Source: Guadua angustifolia (taxonomy: Eukaryota; Streptophyta; Magnoliopsida; Poales; Poaceae). Taken from it: a DNA stretch of 64,000 nt. The notes below the pieces were generated by a model, which worked only from the letters and a program-made list of their open reading frames with translations, made no database searches and was not told where the DNA came from. Shown here piece after piece: positions 48,313 to 60,095 of this stretch. Position 1 is the first letter of the stretch; each line of letters starts with the position of its first letter. Both the position numbers and the translations under genes were made by a program. The stretch spans positions 9,176,001 through 9,240,000 of the forward strand of contig CM070511.1 in NCBI GenBank assembly GCA_036346375.1, in the 5' to 3' direction.

Positions 48313-49800
48313 AGCTGAGCCACGCCGCATGCCCCTTCCTCCTTATTTTCTTTCTTCTTCCTCCTCCTCCTTTTCTCTCTCCCCCGATCGAGAGCCCTAG
48401 CTCCTCCTCCCTCTCTTCACCACACTGGCTTCCTCTCTCGCTTTCTTCTTCACTGTACACTCCCAGTCCTCTCCCTCTCCCATGGCCAAGCCAGGCTAGA
48501 TCTGGCCAGGGTTGTTAGATCCTGCCGCCAGTCACGTTGACATGCCGTCCACTAGAGTGCTGCATCCCTAGGCCATAGTGGCTGGCCATGCCATCCAAGC
48601 CGCCATTACCACATTGCTCCCACACCGCTAGCAAGGTGGGCTACTGTCTGCGTCGTCCTCATTGCTGAGCTTCTATCGCCATTGCCATCCTCCTCCTTGG
48701 GCCGTTGCTGACTGACCATGCTGAGCACCATTGTTCGCATCGCCTTCTACACTAGGTCTTCATTGCATGCAGTGCAGGCGCATGCTACCACTCCTCTATC
48801 AATGTGCCACCAACTTTGTCGATGGGCTTGCTCGTGCCACCGAGTCAGCCACCAGTTGTCTGCATCAGCATGTCACCCTAGGCACTGGTTGCACTACTAG
48901 TCACTCGAGTCACCACTTCTCTACCCTGACATCTAGTACTACCAACACCTCTCTCTCTCTCTCTCTCCCTATTCTCTAAATCGCTCGAACGATCATGCAT
49001 GTGTGATTTAATCGCAAAAATGAAATGCTTGAGTTATGGGGAATGCGATGGTATGACATGAATTGTTTGTTTCTTTTATTTTGGATGAGATTTGGAGGAG
49101 AGAAGATAGAGGGAGCTTGCTTGTTCTTTTTGTTGGCTTGGGAGGAAAGATGGCTTGGGAAGAAAGGCTGAAGTGGGAGGGGGTGCAAGGATAAGGAAGC
49201 AGTGATGAGGCTTTGCCTCTTAGCTTGAGAAGGAAGGCTGCTGGCTTGGGAAGAAAGACAGGAGTGGGAGGGGTGAAAAAGGGAAGATGGTAGTGTGTTT
49301 TTCTCTTGCCTTCCTTCTTATTCGTCTTCTTGTGTAGAAATAGGGAGATAGATGGAGTGGGGGTTAAGGCTGAGAGTTGGAAATGTTTGCACCTAAAATC
49401 CAACAAAATATAGGTTAGGACTAATACGCTAAGGAAAAGAATGACTCCAACTGTGCTGAAATCCATGTCTTATAATTCACCGATGCTAACTAAATTATTG
49501 AGCTTGCTCTACAAAATTGGGGTGTTACAACACCCAACCCACCATGGAGTAGACCCACACACACATATCACCCACTTATACTTCCACTTCGCTTTGTGTA
49601 AAAGGGGTTAATCCGATGTTATGTTGGGAATGCTTGGGTTTATATGTGTAACAATCCAAAAAAGAAGAGGAAATTGTGGTCTCGTATCGAGACCCTCTCT
49701 TCTAGCATGAAATACTAGGGGGCCTCATGTGTATACCATACTAGTCTACTGATTAGTAACTAGTACACATTTACAACTTGGAGATCACATCCATAAACAA
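48313..49800. other. Intergenic DNA, old LTR remnant likely
   Basis: No gene is supported. A (CT)n run lies at 48952-48968. GGGGTGTTACA near 49520 resembles the 3' end of a gypsy-type LTR, but a matching start was not located. Confidence 0.35.
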
Positions 49801-49855
49801 TACACACACATATATGTATATGTATGTACATACATACATACATGCATACATATAT
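49801..49855. repeat. CATA/TATG microsatellite, left border
   Basis: Mixed CA, TATG and CATA units directly left of the palindromic element at 49856. Confidence 0.85.
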
Positions 49856-50819
49856 CTACGGTAGCTCTATTTTACACTTGCGCGTAGCACTGCTTAATCT
49901 ACGCGCGAGCCATAACCCCTGACTCATATAACTAGTCACCAATGTACTACCCAAAAACATGTGTGACAGCTCCAAGAAGTAATTAATGCGTCATATCATC
50001 TAAACCATTTTATGACCAAACGCATACTGTGAACACATGATTGTAGTAAAATATATACACGGTAGCCCAAAATAAGTAATTAATGCATCACATCATCTGA
50101 ACCGCTAGAAAGTTGCGTTCCTAGTTTGTACAAACAAAGAAAAATCAGATTCATGTACAAATAAAGAAACACATTTACCAGTCAGTCATGTGATGTAACT
50201 AATAACGTGTTTCCATATTTCAACTAGAATCTATTCTTTTTTGATTTAGTCATAAATTTTTGATGGTAGCTTCGATTCACGAACAATTATCACTAGTAGC
50301 TTACTGATAATGAGAGCAACACATTGATATAAGTCTCACTACATGAATCAGATTTTACTATTTGTATATATAGATTTTACTATCGGTATACATAGATTTT
50401 ACTATCAATACACACAACGTTTATTAGTGAGACTTATATCATTATGTTGCTCTTGTCATCACTAAGCTACTGGTGAAAACCTTTTATGAATTGGAGTTGT
50501 CAATAAAAAGTTACAGCTAAAACAAAGATATTGTATTCATGTACAAACTAGGAATGCAACCTACTAGTGGTTCAAATGATGCGATGCATTAATTACTTAT
50601 TTTGGGCTATCATGTACATATTTTACTACAGACATGAGTTCATAGCATGCGTTTGGTTGTAAAATGGTTTAGGTGATGCGACACATTAATTAGTTGGTTT
50701 GTCCAAGTAACTGGGGCAGTCTGTTGCGCTAATTAGTGTGTTAGAAAGCTCAATCTAACTGGCTTAAATAATCTGAGCATAGAATAGATTATTACACACG
50801 CAACTATAGAATAGTATTT
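49856..50819. mobile_element. Palindromic element A, about 960 bp
   Basis: An imperfect palindrome centred near 50390. The left arm contains, in order, AATTAATGCGTCATATCATC, ACCATTTTATGACCAAACGC, GCCCAAAATAAGTAATTAAT, GTTGCGTTCCTAGTTTGTAC and ATATAAGTCTCACTA. The right arm contains close complements of each in reverse order. No coding sequence. Both borders are CATA/TATG microsatellites. Confidence 0.8.
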
Positions 50820-50889
50820 CTATATATATGTATAGATATATACACACATATATGTATATATGTGTGTGTACATACATACATACATACAT
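50820..50889. repeat. CATA/TATG microsatellite between two palindromes
   Basis: TATATG, CA and CATA units separating element A from element B. Confidence 0.9.
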
Positions 50890-51265
50890 ATCCAATGAAA
50901 ACCCTTTTACCGTGAAAACTCCATGAATCTCACGTATACATGTTTTGAAAATTTCTCAAAAAATTTTCATACGTAGGGGAGGTGAGCTTCTACAATTTTA
51001 CAAAATTTGAAGACCAAACTCAATCGCATTTGAAATATATGAAAAAGACAAATTCAGCCTAAATAGTGATTTTTTCTTTGTTCAGCACTATTCATCTCAT
51101 TGTTTGTCTTTTTTATATCTTTCAAATGTATTTGGTCTTTAAATTTTTAGGATTATAAAATCTCACCTCAACTATGTATGGTAATTTTTGAGAATTTTTA
51201 ACAACTTGTATACATGGATTTTACGGAGTTTTCACGGTAAGGAGGTTTTCACTGAATATGTTGCC
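50890..51265. mobile_element. Palindromic element B, about 376 bp
   Basis: An imperfect palindrome centred near 51073. The left arm carries AAAACCCTTTTACCGTGAAA, GAAAATTTCTCAAAAAATTT and AAATAGTGATTTTTTC. The right arm carries their complements in reverse order. Size and microsatellite flanks resemble the microsatellite-targeting Micron MITEs described in rice, but that identity is inferred. Confidence 0.8.
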
Positions 51266-51310
51266 TACATACATACATACATACATACATACATACATAC
51301 ATACATACAT

Positions 51311-51347
<37 letters not shown>

Positions 51348-51500
51348 TACATACATGTGTATATATATGTGTACATATATACATATATATGTATATATGT
51401 ATATATACTACATATATATGTATATATATCTACATATACATCTATATGTATATATATACATATATATGTATGTATACATATATATGTATACATATATATG
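51266..51500. repeat. (TACA)n, (CA)n and TATG microsatellite
   Basis: About fifteen TACA units (51266-51327), then CA units to 51347, then some 150 bp of mixed TATG/CATA sequence. Open frames of repeating His/Tyr/Ile/Thr on both strands are artefacts of the repeat. Confidence 0.95.
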
Positions 51501-52379
51501 TCCAAATAAAATGCAGTGGAATAAGTGGTAGAAACAAGATCCCATGGTATGCCTTAGCCCAAAAATATCTACAGGAAATCGACAAGGATTAAGCCCTAGA
51601 AAAGCTCATCATTGTAATCCTTGTAACTTGCGGTAAAGTAAGAATTGTTGAGAATCACAGCTTCCTCAACCTCTGAATGTCAACAAGCAAGAGTAAGTAT
51701 ATTTGTACTCAGCAAGACTTATAGTGTATCGCAATTGTAAATAAATGCTTGGATGTGTCAAAGGAGATGGTTATTCCACCATTTTCTTTTGCATAAATCA
51801 AGATTTAATCAATAATAAGTAGTAGATTGCAAATGAAATTTGTAAAGAATAGTTGATAAGTACGTAAGTAACAAGTATATAACATAAATAAGAGAAACTC
51901 ATAATCCTCCATAATTGTGTTCATCGATCTATTCTCTACCATACTTGGCAAAACATTTGAAACATGGCTAGCCACCAATTTTTCCAATTCAATCATTTTT
52001 ATTAAAATCCACAAACTAACTAGTGTAAGTGCACCAAATGTCTCATAACCACAAGCATGGCTTTTCAAAAATAATTACACTCCCTAGAGGGCACAACTTT
52101 ACCCACATTCTCATTACCACTATTTTCACATTTCCTTGGTGTGTGGTAGAGAGGTCGTGACAAGAACCGTTTGTGAGACCTTGTGGAGGTCAACCCAGGG
52201 ATGCGTGATGAGTATTTGATATTTGTCAGGCTTATATTGATTTGTTTGAGTTTGTTTTAGTTTATAAAACTGAATTTGCAATTTTGAGTTGCTGTTGGCC
52301 TTCCTAGTGAACTTGAGCGATGCATTTAATTGGGAATTTATGCTACTGTTAATTATATATTGCATATTTTGTTGTGCAA
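51501..52379. other. Intergenic DNA, no gene seen
   Basis: AT-rich sequence with no recognisable gene. An 87-codon minus-strand frame (51805-52068) has no known domain. Confidence 0.35.
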
Positions 52380-55140
52380 TGCTATGTGATATGTTCGATT
52401 GTTTGTGATGGTTACAGGACTTCAAAGCTAGGTCATGGTGAGGCGGAGGAGATCTAGATTAGGCTAGGAGAGCTGAGATCCAGACGATCAAGGTGATGCT
52501 GGAAGATGGCTGAGGTTAGGGAGTAGCTACAAGCTAAGAAGACAAGTGGATGGTGGAGATGCTAGCTTAATCCATACTCAAGCAAAGGAGAATAGTGGGA
52601 TTAAGGGTTCACAGGTGTGAATAGTGGTTAAGTTTGTGGCAAAAGTTAAAACCCGTTATGTTATTGAGTTGCGGGTTAGCTCATGTATGAGTGAGGGAGT
52701 GAATTTCAACCATTTGATGAGGGTCAAGGTCATATAATGGTGAAGATTGCTCCCACTATGTATGAGTGTAGAAGTGAATCTCAACCCTTAATGAGGTTTC
52801 TTGAGGGCCAAGAAGATCATTAAAGGTGGAGGTTGCTTCTAATGTGCTATACATGGAGGGGTAGAGAGATGCCTCCAAGCCAAGTCTTTGAGAAGGATTT
52901 TGATTTCCTTGTGCTCCTTTGATCCTTACCCACTTGGTTGTGAAGCTTTGTAAACCTTCCTCTCAAAGCAACGAGATTTTAATTTCATCCTCTCAAAGCA
53001 ACAAGATTTTAATTTCATCTCTGCAATTTATATTTCGTACTTTAAATTCCTGCAATTTACATTCCACACTTTAAATTCTTGTAAGTTACTTTGTACACAT
53101 TTGGATTTGCCTTCCCTCCTTCTAAATGCTTATGGATTTTATATCAAGGATGAATTATTGATGGATAAATATTCTTTAGATTATATCCCAATCATCTAGG
53201 CAAACTTTGTCATAATTCTTGCAAGAATTTTTGCTTGATTCTTTCTTGCAACTTGAGCTTTGCTTCCCCTCCTTCTACTTGCTGTAGTTCTTTTGGATCT
53301 AGGATATGTAGGATAATGAGAAACTCATCTAAATCATGTTTCAACCCAGTAAGATCAATTATAACTCATTCTTGCTCAAGTTATACTTGCAACACTGTGT
53401 TCTTGATTTGAATCGTTGTTTTCGGTACAATTTGAACCATTTTCATGAAAGGTTGAGACCTTAAGCTTATTACTATAATTTCTTTTGGAATCGTAGTCCT
53501 AAGGTTATTTCTTAGACATGGTTCAAGTTTCATCCAGTTTAGTTAGATAGATCAAAAGTTATTTAGGTTTCTTTGTGGTCAAAGTTTTTGAAATCTTTGC
53601 TTTTGTGCAACATGTTTGTTAAGCAAGAAAGGTCACTCTTTTAGGCTTTATTTTAAAATTCCTTTTAGAATCATGACCCTGAGGACCTGACCTTGCTTTA
53701 TTTCAAATTTCATCAACTTTTGAAGAGTAGATCAAAAGTTATTGACATTTCTTGACAACCAAGTTTAAAGTTTCTGCTCATCCGGGTTGCTAAAATTCTT
53801 GCTCCATTCACTCTGTTGTGCGTATTCTTGAACCTATTGTTTGCTCCATACCACTAGTTGAAGGATCGAGATGGCGAACAGAGGAAGGGGGGTGAATGGT
53901 TGTAAAATAAAATTTTCCCCCACTCAAAATATTCCAAACAACCCTGCAACGAAAATTCGTAATAGGAGGCGAATCAAAAGAGGCAATGTTCTGCCAGGCC
54001 AGTGCTATCGCTCGAAGTTCGGTAGCACCGGGGTCAAGAACAACTGAAGAACAGCTCTGAAAACAGCTAGAGTCAAAAGCAAATTTTGAGGAATCTTTTG
54101 ATCGGCTGATCAAAACTTCACGAAACTCGGTAGATGTGATCCTAGGGATATCAGGAACTTGTTCCAACTTTCAATCACAAGGATTGATATCAAAGTTCCG
54201 ATCTTTTTCCCTTAGAAGGAAGAACATACCAAGTTTACGAAAAGTTCAAGAACTCAATTTAAGACTTGCTCGTGGGTTTTTGATGATCAAGATGATATTG
54301 GATAGCTACCCACATGTCATAGCAAGCAAGAACTCAAGTCAAAACTCATATAAACTTGATTCGTAAGAAGCAATCACTCAAAAACTCAAAATCAACTTTT
54401 CTAAAAAAACAATGATTTGCCTAGATGATTGAGTTATGATCTGAAGAAGATTCAACCATCAATCATCATCTTCGATACAAAAAGCACAAGCATGTAAAAG
54501 GAGAGGAGGCAAATCCAAATTACAAGAAAGTAAATTACGAGAATTTAAATGCGAAATTTAAGTGCTGAATTTAAGACATAAAGTAAATACGTAATGTAAA
54601 TTCAAGCATGAATGAAAATGATTTGCATTCTAGGAAGGGGATGTTTACAAAGCTCACAACAAAGTGGACAAAAGCTCAAAAGAGCACAAAACCTCTAAAA
54701 CCTTCAAGGGAAAGGCTACCCCTTCACCCCTATTTATACTACTCTTGGGCCATCTACCACCCTTGGATGAGCCCCTCAACCCTAGAGCACTCATCAAGGG
54801 CTAGGATTAACCCACTCAAATAGCCATGCAAAGGCTAACCCAAAACCCACACACATAATGGGTTTTCTTGCAAGAATTTCAAAGAATACTACCTAGACCC
54901 GCTAACCTATCAACTAGACAGTGATCCGACGGCCTTCCTTGATCCACACGACATCTAGCTAGCATCATCTTCATTTCTTGTCTTCTTGGCTTGCATGGAC
55001 TCCATCTCTGATCATCTTCTGGCAATCCTCGACCATTTGGACTTCTGACACATCTCGCCTAATCCGATCATCCTCCACCTCACCATGATCGAGCACTGTT
55101 GTCCTGCAACCATCAAAAATAAGGAAAACCCATCACATAG
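52380..55140. repeat. Large inverted repeat, arms about 1.3-1.4 kb
   Basis: The left arm (about 52380-53822) and right arm (about 53868-55140) are diverged inverted copies around a centre near 53845. Matched blocks include GATGGTTACAGGAC with the complement of GTCCTGCAACCATC, GGTCATGGTGAGGCGGAGGA with TCCTCCACCTCACCATGATC, GTGAAGCTTTGTAAACC with GTTTACAAAGCTCACAAC, GGATTTGCCTTCCCTCC with GGAGAGGAGGCAAATCC, and CAATCATCTAGGCAAA with TTTGCCTAGATGATTG. The right arm is cut at 55140 by the retrotransposon. No protein is encoded. Confidence 0.8.
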
Positions 55141-56055
55141 TGTCGGCGTATTCCGCCTGACAGACCCGGAGTCTACAGACCGGGTTTGGTTCGGAAGGAG
55201 GGCGTCTTCGCGGCTGGCTAAACCTAGAGGGTGAAAACCCTAGAGACTCCCACGAGGGATTCCGCGCTATGAACTAGGGATGACACAAAGATTTTACCTG
55301 TGTTCAGCCCCCTTTTCCTTGGGTAATAGCCTTACTTCTGCCGATTGATTTATGGAGTGTGCAAAGCTAGTACCAAGCTCTCAGGTTACAAGTTCTCTCT
55401 TAGACTATGCTACGGAGCTCTTGCTTGCTCGTTCTTCAACCTTCGACCGCTCTCCCTTTTCCCCATGCACCCGAGGGCCCTTATATAGGCCAGGCCAGCC
55501 GGGGCAGGTACCAAGGAGGGTCATCATGCTTATCTTCATTCATTTATTACCCCTTCCCATGCTGTCCTGCTCCTCCAAATCATTAAATGCCGACGCATGG
55601 CTTCGCTGGTCCGCCCGGATGTGACCCCTTCTTGACGGGTTGGTGAGAGGCGCCGAGGAATGGGCTTGTAGCGTAAATCCTTGCAGCTTAGCAGTCGACA
55701 CCGCTGTCCCGCCACCTGAGCGATGCACGACAGGAAGGAGCCGAGGTGAAGCCACCTCGCACCACCTTTGTCTTGGGCGGGCGAGGCAGGGCGTGCTTCG
55801 CCCACCCGCCGCCGGTGCAGCGTGGATCGATCGCCGGGCGGCGGGCGTGCTCGCCCACCTCCTCGCCGGGCGCCACGTGGGTCGACCGCCGGGCGGGGCG
55901 TGCTTCGCCACCTGCCGGGCGCCACGTGATCGACCGCCGGGCGGCGGCGTGCGTCGCCCACCGCCGCCGGGTGCCACGTGGATCTGTCATGTTGACCGCT
56001 ATGTTGACTGCTTTTGTGCGGCGAAGAGGGTACCCCAGCGTAGAGTACGCTGACA
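55141..56055 (-). repeat. 3' LTR of the gypsy element
   Basis: 915 bp bounded by TGTCGGCGTA and TACGCTGACA, i.e. TG...CA with extended inverted ends. On the minus strand a TATATAA box lies at 55481-55487. The five bases CATAG precede it at 55136-55140 and should be the target duplication. Confidence 0.88.
55799..55983 (-). promoter_or_regulatory. G-box tandem repeats in LTR U3
   Basis: Four GC-rich units of about 50-65 bp share GATCGACCGCCGGGCGG and GCGTGCTTCGCCCAC-like sequence. Three contain the palindromic G-box CACGTG, at 55874-55879, 55923-55928 and 55975-55980. In transcription direction they lie 310-500 bp upstream of the LTR TATA box, the position of U3 enhancers. An enhancer role is inference. 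Confidence 0.65.
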
Positions 56056-56075
56056 GTAGCCCCCGGGCCCGCCCA
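56056..56075 (-). promoter_or_regulatory. Polypurine tract next to the 3' LTR
   Basis: Read on the minus strand, CCCGGGGGCTAC directly precedes the LTR start TGTCAGCG. This is the usual plus-strand priming position in gypsy elements and confirms minus-strand orientation. Confidence 0.65.
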
Positions 56076-56375
56076 GGAGCGCGCACCAAAGCTTACTTTA
56101 GAACCTTCATTAAATATTTAGCGTGCTCCTGGGTGGGGCCACCACTCATGAGGATACGACCGCCTCGGTTCCCCCCGCGTATCTGCAGATTTTTCTCTGG
56201 ACCCGAGGCGACGCACGATCTTGTCCCTTCATGAACCGTCGGTGCGGGGGCGCATATATATAGGTTCATCTGAATCAAGTGGTTTTACGCCTTCTTCTTC
56301 CTTGCGCACCCCTAACTTTCGCTTCTTCAGCCTTCTTGCTTTAAGTCCCTCTGGCCTTTTGCCCCTTTCGCTCTC

Positions 56376-58626
56376 ATGGCTTCTTCGGGCTCGCCTTCCT
56401 TTCCTGCTTCCACGGTGGACTCCTACACGGTGGGGAGACTCCACACCCTCGTGCCGGAGGGCCCTCTCCATTTCCGGGCCGGGACCCCCACACCGCAGTG
56501 CCCCGCCGACGAGATCATCATCTTCGTGTGGGGCATCATGGCGGGTCTCGTGCCGCCTTTATCTGACTTTTTCCTCACCGTCCTCCACTTCTACAAAATC
56601 CATCACCTTCATCTCACCCCCAACTCCATTCTTTTCCTCGCTGTCTTCGCACACCTCTGTGAAATGTTCATGGGGGTGATGCCGAACCTTCCACTCTTTC
56701 GCTATTTCTTCCTCTGCCGCGCCTCCGACGGCGAATCATTGGGGCTGCCACTTCCGCCTCCGGGATGGGATGGCAGCTCGCTACATTCCCTTCCAGCCCC
56801 GCTCAAACTGGAAGGCTCGGCGAATAATGGTCAGACGTCAATGACGACAATGAGTCGAGCGTTAGAGGTGCCGCCGAAATGGCGGCGCCACCGAGAATCG
56901 AACTCGCCCGTCGAAGAGACGGCGGAGCTCCTGGCAATGGCGGCCCGATCAACAACTGCGGGGACGCCAGTTAACAGGGCACTGATCGTCGAGATTTCAG
57001 ATCCCAAGATTGAGCCCTTCGTCGCCAGATTCGCCTTTGCGTGGCAATACACAGACGACAACGACATCACCGTACCTTCCCTACCGTAAGTCTTCACCGC
57101 TACCCTTTGGCTTTTTCTCAGATTCGCGCTCCTTTTGAGTCGCTTCCAACCAACCGGCATTCCGTGTTGCTTTTGATCTTGGCCAGCGCGAAACTGGATG
57201 GGCCACGACGCCAGTGGCTCTCGCTTATGCCGCCGATTCCCGCCGACCGACTTCCCTCATCACTCGGCCACTCGCCGATTTGGAGCTCGCGGGCGCTCGA
57301 GATCGCCGAGTTGTTTGCCGCCCATGGACTCCACCGCCTCGCCGTGGTGCCGCTGCTACCGACGATCGAGGGGCGCATCTCCTCTGTTGATCGAGCCGGG
57401 CAGCGACCACTCATCCCGGACACCTCAAGTTGGTCTGAAAAGGTTCGCCACGCGGGCGAACTCGCACCACCGGCCCAAGGGCGGCGGGATCTCACATGGG
57501 CGCCACCGGCCGCCCTAATCGCAGAACCGATCGCGCACCGCACGCCGCCTCTGGCGCCGCCGCACCATCGCCATCCGGTGCCAATCAAGAGACGCCGGCT
57601 CCGGCGACGACGGCGCGGCAATCGCCCGCGTGCGGTCTCATCATCTCCCCTTCTCGACTCCTCTTGTGGCGCCGATCTCACCTCTCTGGCGCCACCACCT
57701 TTCGCCACGGGACCCATGCCGCCACTCGCCAAGGCGGGCTTGAGGTCCCTGGGGCTAGCTTTCAACAAAGGGCGACGCCAAGGGCGACCCTCGAGATGCT
57801 TCATGGGGACGACGCCACCGCACTCGCAGAGGCGGCGGAGATCCCCGCCAGCGCCGCCGACGGCCGCCGCCGGATCCGGCAGCCGCCGCCGACATCGACC
57901 CCGCCCACTCGCCTCCCACACTGCCGCCATGCTCGCCGTTCGTCATGCCGAAGCTTTTCACAGAGCTCGGCATCTACACAAAGACACTCGGCGACTCCTC
58001 GCCACGGCCACGGACACGGAGCAGGACGGCGAGGCAACCGACGGGGTAATCGACGAGTTGACGCGGAGCGGTGAGGGCGACGCGATGATGGCGCAAGAAA
58101 GTGCCACCGCGACGCTTCGCCGCCATGCAAAGAATGGGCGGAGAGGGCCGAGGCGGCGCAAAGGGCCTCGGAGTACAAGGCTGACCGCCTCAAGCGCAAC
58201 CTCACCACCATGCTCAAGGGAGCTTTCCTGCGCATCAGAAGATGCCTGGAACCTTTGGGCGTGGTGCTGGAGATGCCCCTCCAGGACACCGCCCTGCAGT
58301 ACGCCTACGCGACCAACCAGGCCGCGGAGGCACTCCGGGCATTGCCTGCCGCCCTAGCCGCACGCTCCACCAGGGAGGGGCAAGAGGTTGCGGCGGTGAC
58401 TGCAAGTTTCGTGTTGGTGTGCTGGGCCAGCCGCGACGCCTCCCTGGACCCGATGGCGGCAATGGAGACCGGCATCGTGGGGGACGCCGCCCAGGCGGAG
58501 GCACGCGTACAAGCGGCCGCCGAACACTTGGCCGGACAACTGCATGTGCAGGAGCCGGTCATGAATGTCTCCACCCCGGTGGCGGAAGAAGAGGACGTCG
58601 GCGACATCGACGTGGGCGGCGAGTGA
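56376..58626 (+). CDS. Antisense additional ORF of the retrotransposon (PF04195-like)
   Basis: Lies between pol and the 3' LTR on the strand opposite to pol. The first part (56376-57085, starting MASSGSPSFPASTVDSY) carries a domain like PF04195, annotated in databases as a putative plant gypsy-type transposon domain; characteristic phrases are VGRLHTLVPEGPL, FFLTVLHFYKIH and NSILFLAVFAHLCEMFMGV. It ends at a TAA embedded in a GTAAGT donor-like site (57086), so an intron may begin here. The C-terminal part is open from about 58080 to 58626 and has an alanine/glutamate-rich, coiled-coil-like start (EWAERAEAAQRASEYKADRL). The frame between the two cannot be settled; the long proline/arginine-rich frame at 57041-58357 may be only partly real. 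Function unknown. Confidence 0.6.
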
Positions 58627-58639
58627 AGGGCCGGGCCTC

Positions 58640-60095
58640 CGCCTCACTTCTTTTGTTTTCTATTTCTTTTGCTGACCAGCCTGTTCTGCCTGTATGAACA
58701 TTTTTAATCAATTTCAGCTGTAATGGATGTTTCTGGGTTTTACCTTCATGCGTGTTTGCTGTGCTTATTTGATATTGCGTGCTGGAACCGCTAGGCGACC
58801 AACTTGAAACTCAGTGGAGGCGCCAGTTAGGTTTTTAAGTCCAGGCAATGTCCTAGAATTCCTGTAAAGGTTGTATGCAACTAACCACAAATGTAAGCAC
58901 AATGCGCATAAGTCGTACAGAACTTAGGCAAAGACGGCTTTGGGGCGCCATAGCCCGTGCTTAAGCACAAAGTAATTTGCCGTTAGGGTTTTATGCAGGG
59001 TTGTCACTGGCACAAACCCTTCCGGAACTTAAATCCCCGTGATCTCTTAGAACTGTACCCCAGTGTGGCGCATAAGATGATAAGGTCCCAGGAGTGGTCT
59101 TGGACCAGCGGCATTCGACGGTGACAACCAGCGGTGCTTCTGAGAGCCAACCCGAGGTGTACGAGCCGTATTTGAATACCGTGCCAAGCTTACACTCTGG
59201 TCACTTAACCTTACTAGACGCTCACACTGAAGACTTTCCTTTTTATCACTAAGGAGTCGTCAGGTTTGCGATGTCTATGATAACCATGCATAATTTGATC
59301 AATTTCAACATACGCATAAGCAAACAAATAGAAGTGTCACTTAAAACACTTATCTGGCTTGTGCGCTAGCTGGTGCCCAACTCAGGCAGATGGGCGACCG
59401 GCCTCCAAGCGCTGGGCGACCATGAAGAAGATTCGTGGCGACCACGAAGGAGCTTAGGGCGACCAGCCCCCGAGCTCCTGGGCGACCACGAAGAGGCTTG
59501 GAGATTTCATGCCTTGGTGCACAGCTACTGACAGAATGAGTAGGCATATGCAAAATAAAACCGAACGATATAGGGTCCCCGCATGGAATGAGCCCCGGTC
59601 CCTTCTTGACTTCTAAGTCCTTGCGATTTTTTGGAGACCGAACCATGGTGCTGTGCGTCAAAGCTGCGGGCTTCCGGAGGGGTACTAGACTAACGATGCT
59701 CGCGGTGACAACCAATGGTGCTTGAGAGCCAATCCGAGGCGTGAGCAGCGTTTGAGCACCGCCTAGCCCGCCCGATCCGCTCGTCTTTTGTCGGACACGG
59801 ACACCGGTGACCTAGTAGATCACCAAGGATTTAGCAAACATACGGAACCAAATACATTCATGCAAAAAACTTGCGCTAAGGGCACGAGAAGGGACAACAA
59901 TGGTAAATTGAAAGCCTTCTAGGCAACAACTTTACTAACCGCCGAAGCCACCAACCACCAAGGAGAATCTTACCTCATGGTCGATCGAGGCGAAAGCAAT
60001 GGGCACTTACAAGTCCTTCAAGGATAGAATTTCGCAACAACTCTATGTTATAGGAATTGCCGGTTCTTCGCCCTCCTCGTTATAACCGGACCGCC
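58640..60095. other. Noncoding internal region of the retrotransposon
   Basis: Between the antisense ORF and integrase. It contains GGGCGACCACGAAG-type repeats at 59385-59505. It also has a direct repeat of about 75 bp: GGTGACAACCAGCGGTGCTT near 59120 and GGTGACAACCAATGGTGCTT near 59703, each followed by GAGAGCCAA and CCGAGG. Confidence 0.55.

Noticed and set aside
48036..48318. 92-residue Phe/Ser/Leu-rich frames
   Set aside because: They read through the polypyrimidine tract and are compositional artefacts.
51188..51592. Open frames rich in His, Tyr, Ile and Thr across 51.2-51.6 kb
   Set aside because: They translate the TACA/CATA microsatellite in every frame and are not genes.
55536..56234. 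Several 130-160-codon frames in the LTR
   Set aside because: They result from GC-rich U3 tandem repeats that lack stops on both strands; LTRs do not normally encode proteins here.
57118..57930. 270-codon minus-strand frame opposite the antisense ORF
   Set aside because: Arginine- and glycine-rich shadow of the GC-rich plus-strand sequence with no retroelement domain.
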